Of a DNA stretch of 64,000 nt, positions 52,581 to 61,844 are shown piece by piece (positions within the stretch are counted from its first letter, which is position 1; each line of letters starts with the position of its first letter). The DNA is taken from assembly GCA_963777665.1 (NCBI GenBank), contig CAVZRJ010000004.1:62001-126000 (forward strand), written 5' to 3'. The DNA comes from Bog-756 sp963777665 (GTDB lineage: Bacteria; Actinomycetota; Acidimicrobiia; Acidimicrobiales; RAAP-2). A model generated the notes under the pieces. That model was given only the letters and a program-made list of their open reading frames with translations, ran no database searches and was not told where the DNA came from. The position numbers and the translations under genes were made by a program.

Positions 52581-54005
52581 GAGAAATAGTCAAGACCTGT
52601 GGATGAGAATCTGACCGACTACGCGGCGACCTCCTCGTTCTGCTCGTCTGTTCGCTCGACCATCACCCCCTTCTCGAACTTCACACCGGCCCGAACCAGC
52701 GCGACGAGGTGCGGTGCGTTGACCGCCCGCCACCGGGTCTGGGCCGACTCGATCAGCTTGTAGGCCATGGCGAGTCCGGCCGCCCGTGAGCCCGGTCCCT
52801 TGGTCACCTTGGTCCGCAGTCGCACGGTGGCGAAGGTGGACTCGATGGGGTTGGTGGTCTTCAGGTGGATCCAGTGCTCGGCCGGGAAGGCGTAGAAGGC
52901 CAGCAGCTCCTCGCGGTCCTTTTCCATTTTCTCGGTGGCCTTGGGCCACTTGGCCTCGTAGTCCTTGATGAAGCCGTCGAGGGCCTTCTCGGCGTGCTCC
53001 CGGTCCTCGGCGTCACGGACCTCGTCAGAGTGCGGCCCGGGCGGCGGGCTGGGCCGACTTGGGCAGGGCGTTCATGACGTTGGCCATCTTGTGCACCCAG
53101 CACCGCTGGTGGGCGCGTCTCGGGGAAGACCTCGGAGAGGGCTCCCCAGAAGCCGAGGGCCCCGTCGCCGACGGCCAGCACCGGGGCGGTCATGCCCCGC
53201 CGCTTCAGATCCCCGCAGCACGTCGGCCCACGACTCGGTGGACTCCCGATGGCCGTCGCTGATCGAGACCAGCTCCTTGGTCCCGTCGGTGCGCACACCC
53301 ACGATGACCAGGGCACACAGGCGTGCCTCTTCCAGTCGGACGTTGAAGTGGATGCCGTCGGCGTACACGTAGACGTAGTCGACGTCCTTGAGGGACCGGT
53401 GGGCGAACTGGTCCTGTTCCTCTGCCACTCGGTGGTGAGCCGGGTGATCACCGAGGCCGACAGCCCGGCGGCCGAGCCGAAGAACTCCTCCAGAGCCGGG
53501 ACGAAGTCCCCCGAGCTCATCCCGTGCAGGTACATCAGCGGCAGCACCTCGGCCACCTTCGGGGACTTCCTGGCCCACGGGGGCAGGATCGAGGACCGGA
53601 ACCGCATCCTCTCCCCGGTCACCTCGTCGACCCGGCGGTCGTCCACCCGTGGGGCCCGGACCTCGACCGGGCCCGCTCCGGTGACCAGCGACCGGGCACA
53701 CGGCATGCCCGTTGCGGACCACCAGACGGTGGCCCTGTTCGTCCCGCTCGTCGGTGAAGGCCGGTCAGGTAGGCGTCGACCTCGGCCTCGAGGGCAGCGG
53801 CCAGCATCCGCCTGGCCCCTTCGGCGACCAGTTCGTCCAGCGTGGTCGCCAGCTCCGCGTCCGCGGCCTCCTCAACATGTACTCTCAACATTGGCGTTCC
53901 TTCCTCGCCGGCGTTCCACCGCCAGCGTTTCTCTGATTTGTTCAAAGAGGAAGGTACGTCGCGCCCTCGGTCAGGTGGTGCATCCACAAGTTCTGGTTAT
54001 AACTC
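52581..54005. mobile_element. IS256-family element, copy 2 (degenerate)
   Basis: 1,425 bp, near-identical to copy 1 and in the same orientation, with the same ends. It is flanked by an exact 9-bp duplication CATGGACTG (52572-52580 and 54006-54014), so it inserted independently. Its transposase gene is broken by several indels. Confidence 0.94.
52619..53891 (-). pseudogene. IS256-family transposase, multiple frameshifts
   Basis: Homologous over its whole length to the intact transposase at 49652-50920. The reading frame changes several times, for example near 53030, 53120, 53210, 53420 and 53700, so no continuous product is possible. The intact target duplication shows that the insertion is not old. 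The density of indels compared with copy 1 resembles error or rapid decay. Confidence 0.9.
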
Positions 54006-54006
54006 C

Positions 54007-54081
54007 ATGGACTGGACCTGGCAAGGCACCGGTCGACTCCGCTGGTATCAGGTGCCAGAAGACGAGAAGGTCAACGCATGA
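54007..54081 (+). CDS. 24-codon ORF after IS copy 2
   Basis: MDWTWQGTGRLRWYQVPEDE ending KVNA. Its ATG lies in the target duplication, so before IS insertion the frame was longer (it remains open upstream to about 52520). It could be the tail of a gene that the IS interrupted. It is ATGA-coupled to a second 16-codon frame (54078-54128), itself coupled to the next gene. Confidence 0.35.
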   Translation: MDWTWQGTGRLRWYQVPEDEKVNA

Positions 54082-54124
54082 AGACCGCCGAAGTCGCTCG
54101 CACTCAGACGGCCTCGATGAGAAC

Positions 54125-54962
54125 ATGAGCCAGATGCCCGACGTCGATCGAGAACTGGCAGCACTGGGTCTTGTACTCGGTCTGGTCGGAGGCACGTACA
54201 AGCAGACTGACTATCGAGGTGGTCCGAGCGGAAAGCATGACTTCGAGATCGACACAGATGATCGCACTCATCGCCCTAGAGGTAACCAGCACGACGGTCG
54301 GGGAAGTACATGCGCTGTGGGACGCAGTGGGTAGGCAGTCGTGGGAGTGCGCCAAGTGCTCCTGGGGATGGGCCATCTTTGTTGAAGCTGCGGGTCCTGG
54401 CGACAAGGGTGCGCCTATAGGTGAGATCAGCAGATGGATCGAAGACCACCTCGTTGTGTTGGAGCAAGCTGATATCAACTACTTCGGCCTACCGCACCCG
54501 TTGCCCACTGATCTTGCCGCTGCAAACGCCGTCACAGCATTGGCCAAGCTTCGAGTTCGAGCGGGCAGCTCGGTGGGACCACCACCGCACCAAGACATTG
54601 CGCCACAGATCCTCGTGGGGACTTCGGGACCCGGTGGCATCGCTGATCCCAAGCACATCAATACTGCTGCGGAGAAGGCGATTGACGACAACATCGAGAA
54701 ACTCAGAAGTGCTCCCGTGGACGAGCGCCACCTGTTCCTGTGGGTCGACTCGACAGACTCGGATTGCTTCGCCCCACTCTCGTTCGGGACGCTTCCGACG
54801 ACCCCGCCCACGATGGCGGAGAGCCTCGACAAGGTATGGGTTGCTGCCGACCTTCGTGGCCCAACGGTGCCGACATCCGTCCTCTGGTCGGTGACGCCCA
54901 CTGGTCCATGGGTGTCCGAGACCATCCGCTACAAGGAGATATCCCCGGATCTCGGTTTGTGA
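54125..54962 (+). CDS. PD-(D/E)XK-like protein, frameshifted
   Basis: About 278 residues after one correction. The start MSQMPDVDRELAALGLVLG leads to KHDFEIDTDD, then one frame over IALIALEVTSTTVGEVHALW. The D-x-E plus E-V-T pattern on adjacent strands resembles the PD-(D/E)XK nuclease core, with Thr in the Lys position. Later parts (AIFVEAAGPGDKGAPIGEIS, HLFLWVDSTDSDCFAPL) are unrecognised. The shift lies near 54260. Nuclease activity is a guess; an orphan defence or DNA-repair role is possible. Confidence 0.45.
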
Positions 54963-55029
54963 CTCGGCTGGGGGTGAGGTCGTATCTGGGGCAGCGATTA
55001 TCCTCATGTTCCCACGAGGAGGTGTTCTG

Positions 55030-55068
55030 ATGGCAGAGAACATGCGAGACGACGAGGAGTCCTTTTAG
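55030..55068 (+). CDS. 12-codon ORF with strong ribosome site
   Basis: MAENMRDDEESF, preceded by GAGGAGG 7 nt upstream. The peptide is acidic and ends 4 nt before the SEC-C gene. It could be a leader peptide for that gene. No further evidence. Confidence 0.35.
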   Translation: MAENMRDDEESF

Positions 55069-55072
55069 CTCG

Positions 55073-55263
55073 ATGAGCAAGCGTCGGCGTGGGTATCCCA
55101 GCGAAACAAGAGTCAAGCGGGGAGACCGGGTGGTCCACGGCGACAAGGAGTTCGTTCGAGAAGCTCGGTCGCAACGACCTCTGTCCATGCGGATCTGGAC
55201 GCCGCTTTCAAGTGCTGCCTGAAGAGCGGGCGCTTCGATGGGTCCCCCAGGAACTACTACTGA
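55073..55263 (+). CDS. SEC-C zinc-motif protein, frameshifted
   Basis: About 63 residues. The frames read MSKRRRGYPSETRVKRGDRV then HGDKE, shift to FEKLGRNDLCPCGSGRRF, and shift again to KCCLKSGRFDGSPRNYY. The CPCGSG and KCC parts together make the SEC-C metal-binding motif found at SecA C-termini and in many small proteins. Two indels (near 55148 and 55209) split it as written. Function unknown. Confidence 0.6.
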
Positions 55264-55295
55264 CGAGACTGATCGCTACCATCCCATCGTGCGGC

Positions 55296-55502
55296 TTAGC
55301 TCGCCTGCTTGCCCGGCTTGCGAGTCTGGATGCGCTTGCAGAGTTTGCAGTCCCGGCGTTCTGTGCTGTCGAGAATCCCGGCACGTGCCCACGGGGTCCA
55401 CTGATGTCGACAGGCGGTTCGCTTGATCCGCTTGCTGACCATCGGTGTGCCGGTGCTTCCACGCCTCATTCTCAGTACCTCCCACATCTCCGACAGCCTC
55501 AA
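55296..55502 (-). CDS. small zinc-ribbon-like protein
   Basis: A 68-residue basic protein. ACRHQWTPWARAGI and RRDCKLCKRIQTRKPGK give a C-x-H-x-W then C-x-x-C pattern like small phage and plasmid zinc ribbons. The start is TTG 55502 with AGGAG very close, or ATG 55487. No neighbouring gene explains it. The assignment rests on spacing of the Cys residues only. Confidence 0.4.
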   Translation of the reverse strand: MRLSEMWEVLRMRRGSTGTPMVSKRIKRTACRHQWTPWARAGILDSTERRDCKLCKRIQTRKPGKQAS

Positions 55503-55540
55503 TGCTCCTATTGGTTGACTGTGGCAGGCAAGGATCTGAG

Positions 55541-55550
55541 TACCTCGGTA
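55541..55550. repeat. TAYNNNGGTA decamer
   Basis: TACCTCGGTA within AGTACCTCGGTAGG, identical over 13 bp to the right arm at 49115-49127. It is one of five decamers between 55.5 and 55.9 kb. Confidence 0.6.
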
Positions 55551-55629
55551 GGACCATCGCCAGAGGCCCGATCTAGGGCCTCTGAAGGTTCGGGGGCTAC
55601 CAACCAGTGGGCGGTCCTATTGAGGGCCT

Positions 55630-55869
55630 CTAGAGCCCCCAGCGGATGCTCTGAGGGCAATCCAGATGGCTCCTAGCGTCGACCTGAAGGAGCGCAAGCT
55701 CACGCATCTCCATCGACGCAAGTTTGACTACCTCGGTACCACAGCCAACTTCGGGTGGAGGAGCTTCTTGCTGTATCTCGGTAGGGAATCGGAGCGCCTC
55801 GGTAAGGCCATCGCTGTAGGCCCGATTCAAGCTCTCATTGTTCTCGTACCCAGGTACGGCCTGATTCAT
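55630..55869 (-). CDS. hypothetical protein with strong ribosome site
   Basis: A 79-residue frame starting MNQAVPGYENNESLNRAYSD with AGGAGG just upstream. No domain is recognised; the later part is less protein-like, so it may be frameshifted after about residue 25. Three decamers lie inside the frame, which argues that the frame may be non-coding. Low support. Confidence 0.35.
   Translation of the reverse strand: MNQAVPGYENNESLNRAYSDGLTEALRFPTEIQQEAPPPEVGCGTEVVKLASMEMRELALLQVDARSHLDCPQSIRWGL
55729..55856. repeat. cluster of three TAYNNNGGTA decamers
   Basis: TACCTCGGTA (55729-55738), TATCTCGGTA (55774-55783) and TACCCAGGTA (55847-55856), plus the partial CCTCGGTA at 55797. The spacing is irregular (35 and 63 bp). 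This is the densest cluster of the repeat and lies just upstream of the ISNCY-type transposase. Confidence 0.6.
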
Positions 55870-55979
55870 TGTCCTCCTATCTACTTCCCCCTGAAAAAGT
55901 CGCAGTAGATACTCGCGATTTGGGCCCCGATCGATGATGATGGCCCCGAACCGTAGGACTAGTACGGATCGAGGCCATC

Positions 55980-57366
55980 ATGTTGAGAACTGTAAACGCG
56001 CAGCCCACCTTGTGGGAAGCGATCCTCCCCGAGATGTGCCTCGGGATGCCCTCCGAGCTGGAGGCGGTTGACCGTCTGCTGGACGATCCGGCCTTCTTCG
56101 AACCGTTCCGGGCCCACTTCCACGCCGCCCTCGGACGCCCGTCCGTGCCCATCGAGACGTACCTCCGGCTGATGTTCTTGAAGTACCGCTACCGCTTGGG
56201 GTTCGAGCCACTGTGTCGGGAGGTCGCTGACTCCATCTCGTGGCAACGGTTCTGTCGGATCCCGTTGGGCTTGGCCGTTCCCCACCCGACCACATTGATG
56301 AAGATCACCACCCGGTGCGGGTCATCGGCGGTCGACGGACTGAACGAGGCGCTGTTGGCCAAGGCCCAGGCGGCCAAGGTGTTGAAGACCAACAAGGTCC
56401 GTGCCGACACCACGGTGGTCCCCGCCAACGTCGCCTATCCGACGGACTCGGGCCTGTTGGCCAAGGGGGTGGCCAAGATGGCCAAAGGCATCGAGAAGTT
56501 GAAGGGTGCGGGATTGGCTTCCAAGACCACCTCTCGGGACCGGACTCGGATGATGCGGGCTCGGGCCCGGTCCATCGGTGCCAACCTTCGACGGCGCACC
56601 GGGGAGGCAAAAGACGAGGTCCTGGCCATAAACGCCGAGATGGTCCGCATCGCCCAGACGGCGGTCGCCGAGGCTCGACAGGTGGCGGCCAACGCCCGCC
56701 GGGCACTGAAGCGACTGGGTAATGCCGCGCCGGGAAGGCTCTGCGCGATTGCCGGCGAGTTTGGAGCTCACTGCCGATCGGGTCGACCAGATCGCCGAGC
56801 AGACCGACAAGCGTCTCCGTGGCGAAGTCCCCGACGGAGCAACCAGGTTGGTGTCACTGCACGACCCCGACGCCCGTCCGATCCGCAAGGGTCGACTCGG
56901 CAAGCCCGTCGAGTTCGGTTACAAGGCACAGGTCGTCGACAACGAGGACGGCGTCGTCATCGACCACAATGTCGAGGTTGGCAATCCACCGGATGCACCG
57001 ATGCTCGCTCCGGCAGTCGAGCGCGTCACCCGCCGGGCCAAGCGAGTGCCCAAAGCGGTCACCGCTGACCGCGGCTATGGCGAGACAGCCGTCGGCGAAC
57101 AGCTCAGTGCGCTCGGGGTGCGCACTGTTGTTTTGCCCACCAAAGGCAAACCGAGTGCGTCACGACGCGCCGTTGAAAATAGACCGCAGTTCCAGCGCCT
57201 GGTGAAGTGGAGAACGGGAAGTGAAGGCCGAATCAGCTGCCTCAAACGGGACTTCGGATGGAACCGGACACAGATCGACGGGATCGAAGGAGTCCGCACC
57301 TGGTGTGGTTACGGAGTCTTCAACCACAACCTGGTGAAGATCGGAGTGCTGACAACCTCCGAGTAG
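55980..57366 (+). CDS. ISNCY-type DDE transposase, frameshifted
   Basis: A 461-residue transposase after correction. The N-terminal domain is TLWEAILPEMCLGMPSELEA and FEPLCREVADSISWQRFCRI (DUF772-like). The catalytic Asp/Asp/Glu lie in VRADTTVVPAN, VTADRGYGE and WRTGSEGRISCLKR. The frame shifts by one base near 56745, between RRALKRLGNA and SLELTADRVDQIAEQ. It is thus probably inactive or an error. The element ends could not be found by eye. Confidence 0.88.
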
Positions 57367-58344
57367 GGCGGATCGGACCCACAACCACCAGGATCGGAGT
57401 CAATATTTGCCCTCCGGCCGGACGCCGATGACAACCGATCTTGATCCGGGAGTCACTCCGAGTTTTTCAGGGCGAAGTATCTAGGTACAACCTCAGCCAT
57501 GGCTGGGCGTTCTCCCAGGTGAAAGCTCTGCAACTGAAGCCTGAAGGGGCTTGCCGGTGCGGCAACTGCGGGAGGGCGTCCCGGATGACGTTGTACTCAG
57601 GTACTCCGAGGTCCATCTTGGCGCCCGCTGCCGCACTATGCAGAGGCGTTCAGCACCGACCCCAGCGGCTGCTTCAGGTTCGTGTCCAGCGCCGTCCCAG
57701 GTGCTCAGGGAGCGCCTCACCACTGTCCGCTACCTGTCTCCCTGCGTGGGACGTTCGTCGACGCCCGAGGCGTGCGCCACCGGGTTTCATCGTGCATGGA
57801 TCATGGAGACGCTCTAGAGGATGACTGGGAGCGAGTCGAGCCGGTGGGGCATCGGTAGGGAGCGTCATTGGTGTTTGGGGGCAGGGTTGCCTCTTGATTT
57901 GCGTCAGAATGATCTCCTCCATGGCCGCAGCTCAGGAATGTCCCCCAATCAGCAAGCACGAGTGACTTGACCCCCATCGGATGACCTACCCTTCTACTTC
58001 TGACTTCCGTGGTTCGCCGCAGAGGAAACTGTCGGTGTGCTGTCTCACAGCATCTCCTCTTGTTCGAACGTCTGCGATTCTGCGTCAGTTCTCGGGAGTC
58101 GCAGACGAGATCGTTTGCGCCGTCGATTCCCGTGTGCCCACGGCGGAACTCGGTGAACTCGCCCGGCGGCTCCGTTCCGGTCCGGGTCCGGGCCCTGTGC
58201 GGCGCTGGGCGAACGGCGGCTTTGGGGTCGCCGCCGGGGCCCGGTTCTCCCTCTTTCCCGTGTGATGTGGTGCGGGGAGAGAGGGGCGGCTAGGTACTCG
58301 CTTACTGACTGGGAGCTTGACGACAAAGCCAAGTGAGACCGTGG
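57367..58344. other. degraded non-coding region
   Basis: About 980 bp without a convincing gene. It contains decamers at 57478-57487 (TATCTAGGTA) and 57594-57603 (TACTCAGGTA). A phrase CTCCGGCCGGAC near 57410 is shared with about 48048. Several mid-length open frames exist on both strands, but none shows a domain, ribosome site or consistent codon bias. Confidence 0.45.
57478..57603. repeat. two TAYNNNGGTA decamers
   Basis: TATCTAGGTA (57478-57487) and TACTCAGGTA (57594-57603), both in non-coding DNA right of the ISNCY-type element. Confidence 0.55.
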
Positions 58345-58352
58345 CATAAGTG

Positions 58353-59867
58353 GGCTCCTCGCTAGATCGTGTGGGTAGGTCCCCCTGATCCCCCCTGACT
58401 GCTGGCACCCTGTGATCTGATCCCGGCACTGTGGTCGGGCTGGTCGATAGGGAGTCGAGCCTGATGAATGATCCGAGCCTGTTCGCGATGTTCGGGGCCG
58501 CTTTGGGGTTGGCACCACCGTGGCAGGTGACGTCGGTGGAGTTCGACGAAGTGATCGGGAAACTCGAGATCGGATTGGACTTCCCGCGTGGATCACGGTT
58601 CGCCTGTTCCATCGAGGGCTGTCGGGAGTCAGCGTGTCCGGTGCACGACGCGGCAGAGAAGCGTTGGCGACATCTGGACTTCTTCGAGCACCAGGCGTTC
58701 CTCGTCGCCCGGGTGCCGAGAGTGGACTGCACCACCCACGGTGTCCACCTGGTTGCGGTTCCCTGGGCCCGGCCTGGTAGCGGGTTCACGCTCTTGATGG
58801 AGGTGGCGATGCTGACCTTCGCCAAGCAGATGCCGGTCGCCCCGCTGGCGGCGATGGCTCGCGAGCACGACACCCGCATCTGGCGGGTGATCGAGCACCA
58901 CATCAACGTCACCCGGGCCGGCCTCGACTTCTCCGGCGTGACCAAGGTCGGCTGTGACGAGACCTCGGCCCGGCGCGGTCAGGACTACGTGTCGCTCTTC
59001 ATGGACCTGGAGGCACGCAGGGTGATGTTCGCCACCCCTGGCCGGGACGCTGACACGGTCAAGGCCTTCGCCGAGGACCTGGCCGACCACGGAGGAGCAC
59101 CAAAGACCCAGGTGGAACAGGTGTGCTGTGACATGAGCCCTGCCTTTATCAGTGGCATCGGCGAGTACCTGAGCCAGAAGCCGCCAGAGGAGGGAACACA
59201 AGAGGAGGCAGGCACCGCAGTCGAGGCAGTCGAGCTGACCACCAGTGCCCCTGCGGTGGATGTCATGGCCGACCCAGCTGGTCAAGTGTCAGTCGAGGCG
59301 ACAGAGGCGTCAGCAGAACTGCACAGCCCCCAGATCGTCTTCGACCGCTACCACGTGGTGGCCAAGGCCAACGAGGCGGTCGACGAAGTGCGGCGTGCCG
59401 AGTCGAAGATCCGTCCCGAGCTCAAGCGATCCCGCTACGTCTGGCTGAAGAACGAAGCCAACCTCACCTCCAAGCAACGCGAGAAGCTCACGTGGCTCAC
59501 ACGCCCCTCGATGCAGCTCAAGACCGCACGGGCGGCCCGTTGGCGCGACGACTTCAACGAGTTCTACAACAAGGCGAGTGCCGAAGAGGCCGAGACGTAC
59601 CTGAGGCGCTGGTGCTACGGGGCCAAACGCTCACGGCTGGAGCCGGTCAAGGAGTTCGTCGCCACGGTCGAGGCCCACTGGGACGGCATCATCGCCTGGC
59701 AGCAGTGCCGGCTCAGCAACGGGCTGTTGGAGGGAACGAACTCGCTCGTCCAGGCGGCCAAACGCAGGGCTCGTGGCTACCGCTCCAAGGCCAAGATGAT
59801 CACCATCATCTACCTCATCGCCGGGAAACTGCCCCTGCCCCAAATCCACACGATCTAGCGAGGAGCC
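58353..59867. mobile_element. ISL3-family element
   Basis: 1,515 bp. Terminal inverted repeats are perfect for at least 22 bp, beginning GGCTCCTCGCTAGATCG on the left and its exact complement on the right. It is flanked by an 8-bp duplication CATAAGTG (58345-58352 and 59868-59875), as expected for ISL3. The transposase stop codon lies within the right repeat. It appears intact and recent. Confidence 0.96.
58464..59858 (+). CDS. ISL3-family transposase with acidic insert
   Basis: A 464-residue DDE transposase. The zinc-finger part FACSIEGCRESACPVHD (four Cys/His), the HTH, and the catalytic Asp/Asp/Glu (VGCDETSARR, VCCDMSPAFIS, GLLEGTNSLVQAAKRR) are present. An insert of about 50 acidic/Ser/Thr residues (EEGTQEEAGTAVEAVELTTS and on) separates the second Asp from FDRYHVVAKANEAV, longer than usual. 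GTG 58431 is an alternative start; ATG 58464 has GGGAG before it. Confidence 0.93.
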   Translation: MNDPSLFAMFGAALGLAPPWQVTSVEFDEVIGKLEIGLDFPRGSRFACSIEGCRESACPVHDAAEKRWRHLDFFEHQAFLVARVPRVDCTTHGVHLVAVPWARPGSGFTLLMEVAMLTFAKQMPVAPLAAMAREHDTRIWRVIEHHINVTRAGLDFSGVTKVGCDETSARRGQDYVSLFMDLEARRVMFATPGRDADTVKAFAEDLADHGGAPKTQVEQVCCDMSPAFISGIGEYLSQKPPEEGTQEEAGTAVEAVELTTSAPAVDVMADPAGQVSVEATEASAELHSPQIVFDRYHVVAKANEAVDEVRRAESKIRPELKRSRYVWLKNEANLTSKQREKLTWLTRPSMQLKTARAARWRDDFNEFYNKASAEEAETYLRRWCYGAKRSRLEPVKEFVATVEAHWDGIIAWQQCRLSNGLLEGTNSLVQAAKRRARGYRSKAKMITIIYLIAGKLPLPQIHTI

Positions 59868-59926
59868 CATAAGTGCCTGGTTCCGGGGCACCCTGCGATG
59901 GGGCTACGGGCCACGCCGGGAAGCCT

Positions 59927-60451
59927 CTACGTGGCGGTGTCCATGCCATTGGTCACCACGGTGACCACGGCTCCGGGATGCAGTTCGGCCATGGCGTTCG
60001 CCTGAACACAACTCCCGCCGTATCCGCCATTGACCATGACGATCTGGCCGGACTCGGGGTCAGTCTGCGGACCGGTCCAGGTGACAGAGCAGGCCTGCAC
60101 CTCGGTCGGCACGCCCTGCGCTGGCTGTGGCTGTGGTGCGATCGTCACTGGTGCCGAAGCAGGGGCGGGTGTTGGAGCAGCGGTCACGACGGGAGCGGTC
60201 GCTACAACTGGTACCGGAGCCGGGGAGGTCGTGACCGGCACAGGAGCAGGAATGGTCGTGACTGGTGCGGGAGCAGGTGGAGCGGCGACAACGGGCGCCG
60301 GAGCGACGTAGACCCGAACTGGTGGTGCTGGCACGATGACTTCGTTGACCGGTGGTGCGGCTGTTGCTGCTGCGTGGCTGGTGCCGCCTAGGGCAACCAC
60401 CCCTGCGCTGAGAGCCGCCATAGTGGCGACTGTGAGGATGATGCGCTTCAT
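59927..60451 (-). CDS. secreted Pro/Ala/Val-repeat protein
   Basis: A 174-residue exported protein. A signal peptide (MKRIILTVATMAALSAGVVA, cleavage near SHAAA) is followed by about 90 residues of P-A-P-V/T repeats, then a small C-terminal domain with two Cys (ACSVTWTGPQTDPESGQIVM, GSCVQANAMAEL). AAGGAG lies 6 nt before the ATG. It may be cell-wall spanning. Function unknown. Confidence 0.8.
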   Translation of the reverse strand: MKRIILTVATMAALSAGVVALGGTSHAAATAAPPVNEVIVPAPPVRVYVAPAPVVAAPPAPAPVTTIPAPVPVTTSPAPVPVVATAPVVTAAPTPAPASAPVTIAPQPQPAQGVPTEVQACSVTWTGPQTDPESGQIVMVNGGYGGSCVQANAMAELHPGAVVTVVTNGMDTAT

Positions 60452-60634
60452 TTGGTCTCCTTGGTTTGCGTTACCTTGCCCGTGCTCCCCTGTTCTGGTC
60501 AGTCGTCATGCTCTAACTATCGGCACATTCGGGAATCAGATGTAGCTCGATCCCCTGCTGCTCAACGACGCTGTGTTTGAGATGGCCGTGGTGGCAGAAT
60601 GGGTGTTGAAAGCGGCAGGAAGGAGGAGAGTGCC
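60452..60634. other. divergent promoter region
   Basis: A 183-bp gap between the secreted-protein gene and the following hypothetical gene. No terminator or clear TANNNT box next to either start is apparent. Ribosome sites for both genes lie at its ends. Confidence 0.4.
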
Positions 60635-61216
60635 TTGACCGATGCGGGAGTGCGGGAGGCCGTAGTGGCCCACTTGGTCAGGCAACCTGCACCAACCAAG
60701 GATGACGGTCAGCCCACTCGAACCGGTTGGACTTCCTCCGTTCGCTACGGGGGTGGACCCGGCGCTGACCCCGCCACCATCGAGTTCGTCAAGTCGAAGT
60801 CCTTTCCCACATGTCAGTTGCACGAGGTGGACTACATCAACCACAAGGGCTGGGCAATGCACGTGCTCATCAAGACTTGGCAAGAGGAGGAGGGCACTTG
60901 GAAGGTCCACCCTTGCGGCGGAGGTGCAGGACCCCACCCACATCGGAGTCAGCCGTGGGTGAACTTCACTGCGGGATTCGGACCTAAGGGATTCATGGGT
61001 GGCGGCCACGTCGTGGGGGACGGAATCGAGAACGCCAGATCTGTCCGGCTCACTTTCGCCAATGGAATAGAGATCGAGGACACCGTCGACAACGGAGTGG
61101 TGCTCTTCTTCGAGCCGCACAGAGTCGTAGCCCCTGCCGAAGTTGCTGTCATTGACGGCAATGGAGGCGCCCTGGTGACGTACATGGAGTTCATCGACTT
61201 TGCCAACATCTCCTGA
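60635..61216 (+). CDS. hypothetical protein
   Basis: A 193-residue protein with no recognised domain. SFPTCQLHEVDYINHKGWAM and ARSVRLTFANGIEIEDTVDN suggest a beta-rich globular fold; there is no signal peptide. TTG 60635 is chosen because GGAGGAG lies 7 nt upstream; an in-frame ATG at 60599 lacks one. The stop is near the start of a lipoprotein gene. Function unknown. Confidence 0.7.
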   Translation: MTDAGVREAVVAHLVRQPAPTKDDGQPTRTGWTSSVRYGGGPGADPATIEFVKSKSFPTCQLHEVDYINHKGWAMHVLIKTWQEEEGTWKVHPCGGGAGPHPHRSQPWVNFTAGFGPKGFMGGGHVVGDGIENARSVRLTFANGIEIEDTVDNGVVLFFEPHRVVAPAEVAVIDGNGGALVTYMEFIDFANIS

Positions 61217-61259
61217 GGACGGCCTCTGCCTGTTACGCACTCATGACTACAACCCTGCC

Positions 61260-61718
61260 GTGCGTCGTGTCTGGCTGGTGACGGCAGCGCTCGGCCTATT
61301 GCTCAGTGCGTGCTCAAGCTCGTCGGTCGCCCAGGATCGAGCGTCGGCCAGGTCCACCTCGACCAGCATCGCCAGGTTCACCCATCCTTCGGTAACAGTG
61401 ACCCCATCATCGGCGCTGACTGCCGGTGAGCAGGTTCAGGTCCACGTGAGTGGCTTCGAGATCGGTTGGAAGGTCTTCTTGTCCGAGTGCTCTTCCGCCG
61501 AGGCTGCGAACGAAGATGGGTGCGGCGAACAGCTCGCTGCTCAGCCGTTCATCATGACGGATCAGTCTCGGAATGGGTCCGGGACATTCACCGTTGAACG
61601 GACAGCGGCTGTGAAGCCGTACAGCACCGCTGATGCGATTCCGTGCACAACGAACTGCGTTCTGCTGGCCACGGGCGGTGGCGGCTTCGCAGATGCGCCA
61701 CTTGGCTTTGCGGGTTGA
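61260..61718 (+). CDS. lipoprotein with neocarzinostatin-like domain
   Basis: A 152-residue lipoprotein. The signal peptide VRRVWLVTAALGLLLSACSS carries a lipobox. After a Ser/Thr linker comes an immunoglobulin-like sheet: SVTVTPSSALTAGEQVQVHV, SGFEIGWKVFLSECSS and CTTNCVLLATGGGGFADAPL, the pattern of the neocarzinostatin apoprotein family with its two Cys pairs. Actinobacterial members without an enediyne partner are common; the ligand is unknown. GTG 61260 has a TACAAC box 6 nt upstream. Confidence 0.75.
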   Translation: MRRVWLVTAALGLLLSACSSSSVAQDRASARSTSTSIARFTHPSVTVTPSSALTAGEQVQVHVSGFEIGWKVFLSECSSAEAANEDGCGEQLAAQPFIMTDQSRNGSGTFTVERTAAVKPYSTADAIPCTTNCVLLATGGGGFADAPLGFAG

Positions 61719-61844
61719 GGCCGTTGCGTATCCGGTATGTGCGCCGATACCGATTAGGGAGGGTGCCCCCATCATCACCGGGTCGGCGGGACAGATTCAG
61801 AGCAGCCATCGAGGTGGCTCGCACTGTGGCCTAGGCTCTGCCAT

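Noticed and set aside
55980..57366. Programmed frameshift of the ISNCY-type transposase
   Set aside because: No A6-7 or similar slippery run lies at the shift near 56745, and many other genes here have like shifts.
57441..58293. Several 80-130-codon frames on both strands
   Set aside because: They conflict with each other, lack family motifs and lie in DNA with degraded features.
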